Source: Azolla caroliniana
Lineage: Eukaryota; Polypodiophyta
Assembly (NCBI GenBank): GCA_043228905.1
Contig: JBHGNT010000008.1
Span: forward strand, 14,136,001 to 14,200,000
Reading direction: 5' to 3'
Length of the DNA stretch: 64,000 nt
In this document: positions 63,760 to 64,000 of the stretch, piece after piece
Layout of the letters: every line of letters starts with the position of its first letter
Numbering within the stretch: the first letter of the stretch is position 1
Notes under the pieces: model-generated
Seen by the model: the letters and a program-made list of their open reading frames with translations, nothing else
The model's database searches: none
Told to the model about the DNA's origin: nothing
Made by a program: the position numbers and the translations under genes

Positions 63760-64000
63760 CTTTTGAAAAGAGGCGAACAAAATATGAGAAAGGTGGCTTC
63801 AACAGCTCCACAGTAGAACCAAACCATAAATGATGCATTGTGCTAGAAAGAGCTAAACCATGCATTGTAACGGAACAAAATACAGCACTCAAATTTTAAA
63901 ATCTATACCATGCATGGACAGTGAATCCCAGAATCCTACACCCTGCACCATGTATTGTGCTAGAAAGAGCTAAACCGAAACCCTAAATTGCAATGGAAAG
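63760..64000. other. Window edge, no supported feature
   Basis: AT-rich sequence with an internally repeated word (gtgctagaaagagctaaacc at 63839 and 63957). Nothing else is recognised. Confidence 0.5.

Overview
This window is plant nuclear DNA. The evidence is Ty1/copia elements with initiator-tRNA-Met primer sites, Ty3/gypsy elements with Athila/Tat-like (OTA) pol features, and one intron-containing thaumatin-like protein (PR-5) gene with 16 cysteines. The species cannot be fixed by eye. Positions 1-54776 are almost entirely nested LTR retrotransposons. Positions 54777-64000 are AT-rich host sequence holding the thaumatin-like gene, two minisatellites and one weak candidate exon.  Layout: 1-2857 is a decayed minus-strand gypsy element (Gypsy-3). 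Copia-1 (2858-30835, plus) is inserted next to it and is itself split. It holds solo LTR-A (3272-3665), solo LTR-B (4845-5301) and a copia solo LTR, Copia-3 (8393-30520). Copia-3 holds a gypsy solo LTR (8493-8926) and the complete minus-strand element Gypsy-1 (9488-30496). Gypsy-1 is in turn split in its reverse transcriptase by Gypsy-2 (15508-24854, minus). Most of these joints show a 5-bp target duplication. From 31337 come solo LTR-C, then the degraded Copia-5 (about 31884-54776). Copia-5 contains Copia-4 (34083-36527, a deletion derivative) and Gypsy-4 (38244-54291, plus). Gypsy-4 is interrupted by Copia-2 (46735-52242).  Gypsy-1, -2 and -4 share one plan: LTR, primer site, a Gag-Pol frame (three zinc knuckles, protease, RT, RNase H, integrase, no chromodomain seen), a poly(A) tract, then a long sense-strand extra ORF before the 3' LTR. 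The extra ORF encodes a soluble coiled-coil protein with a conserved N-terminal domain and a short conserved acidic C-terminus. It is the best candidate here for an under-described system. Gypsy-4 is the youngest element: its two 419-bp LTRs look identical and its 1945-codon Gag-Pol frame is open, but the protease catalytic Asp is Asn and the extra ORF is broken. Copia-1, -2 and -3 share a family of LTRs with a palindromic module around the TATA box. Copia-4, Copia-5 and solo LTRs A and C share a hairpin at the LTR 5' end.  The only well-supported host gene is the minus-strand thaumatin-like gene at 57944-59362. Its first exon (signal peptide, 70 nt) was found by matching splice phase to the main exon.
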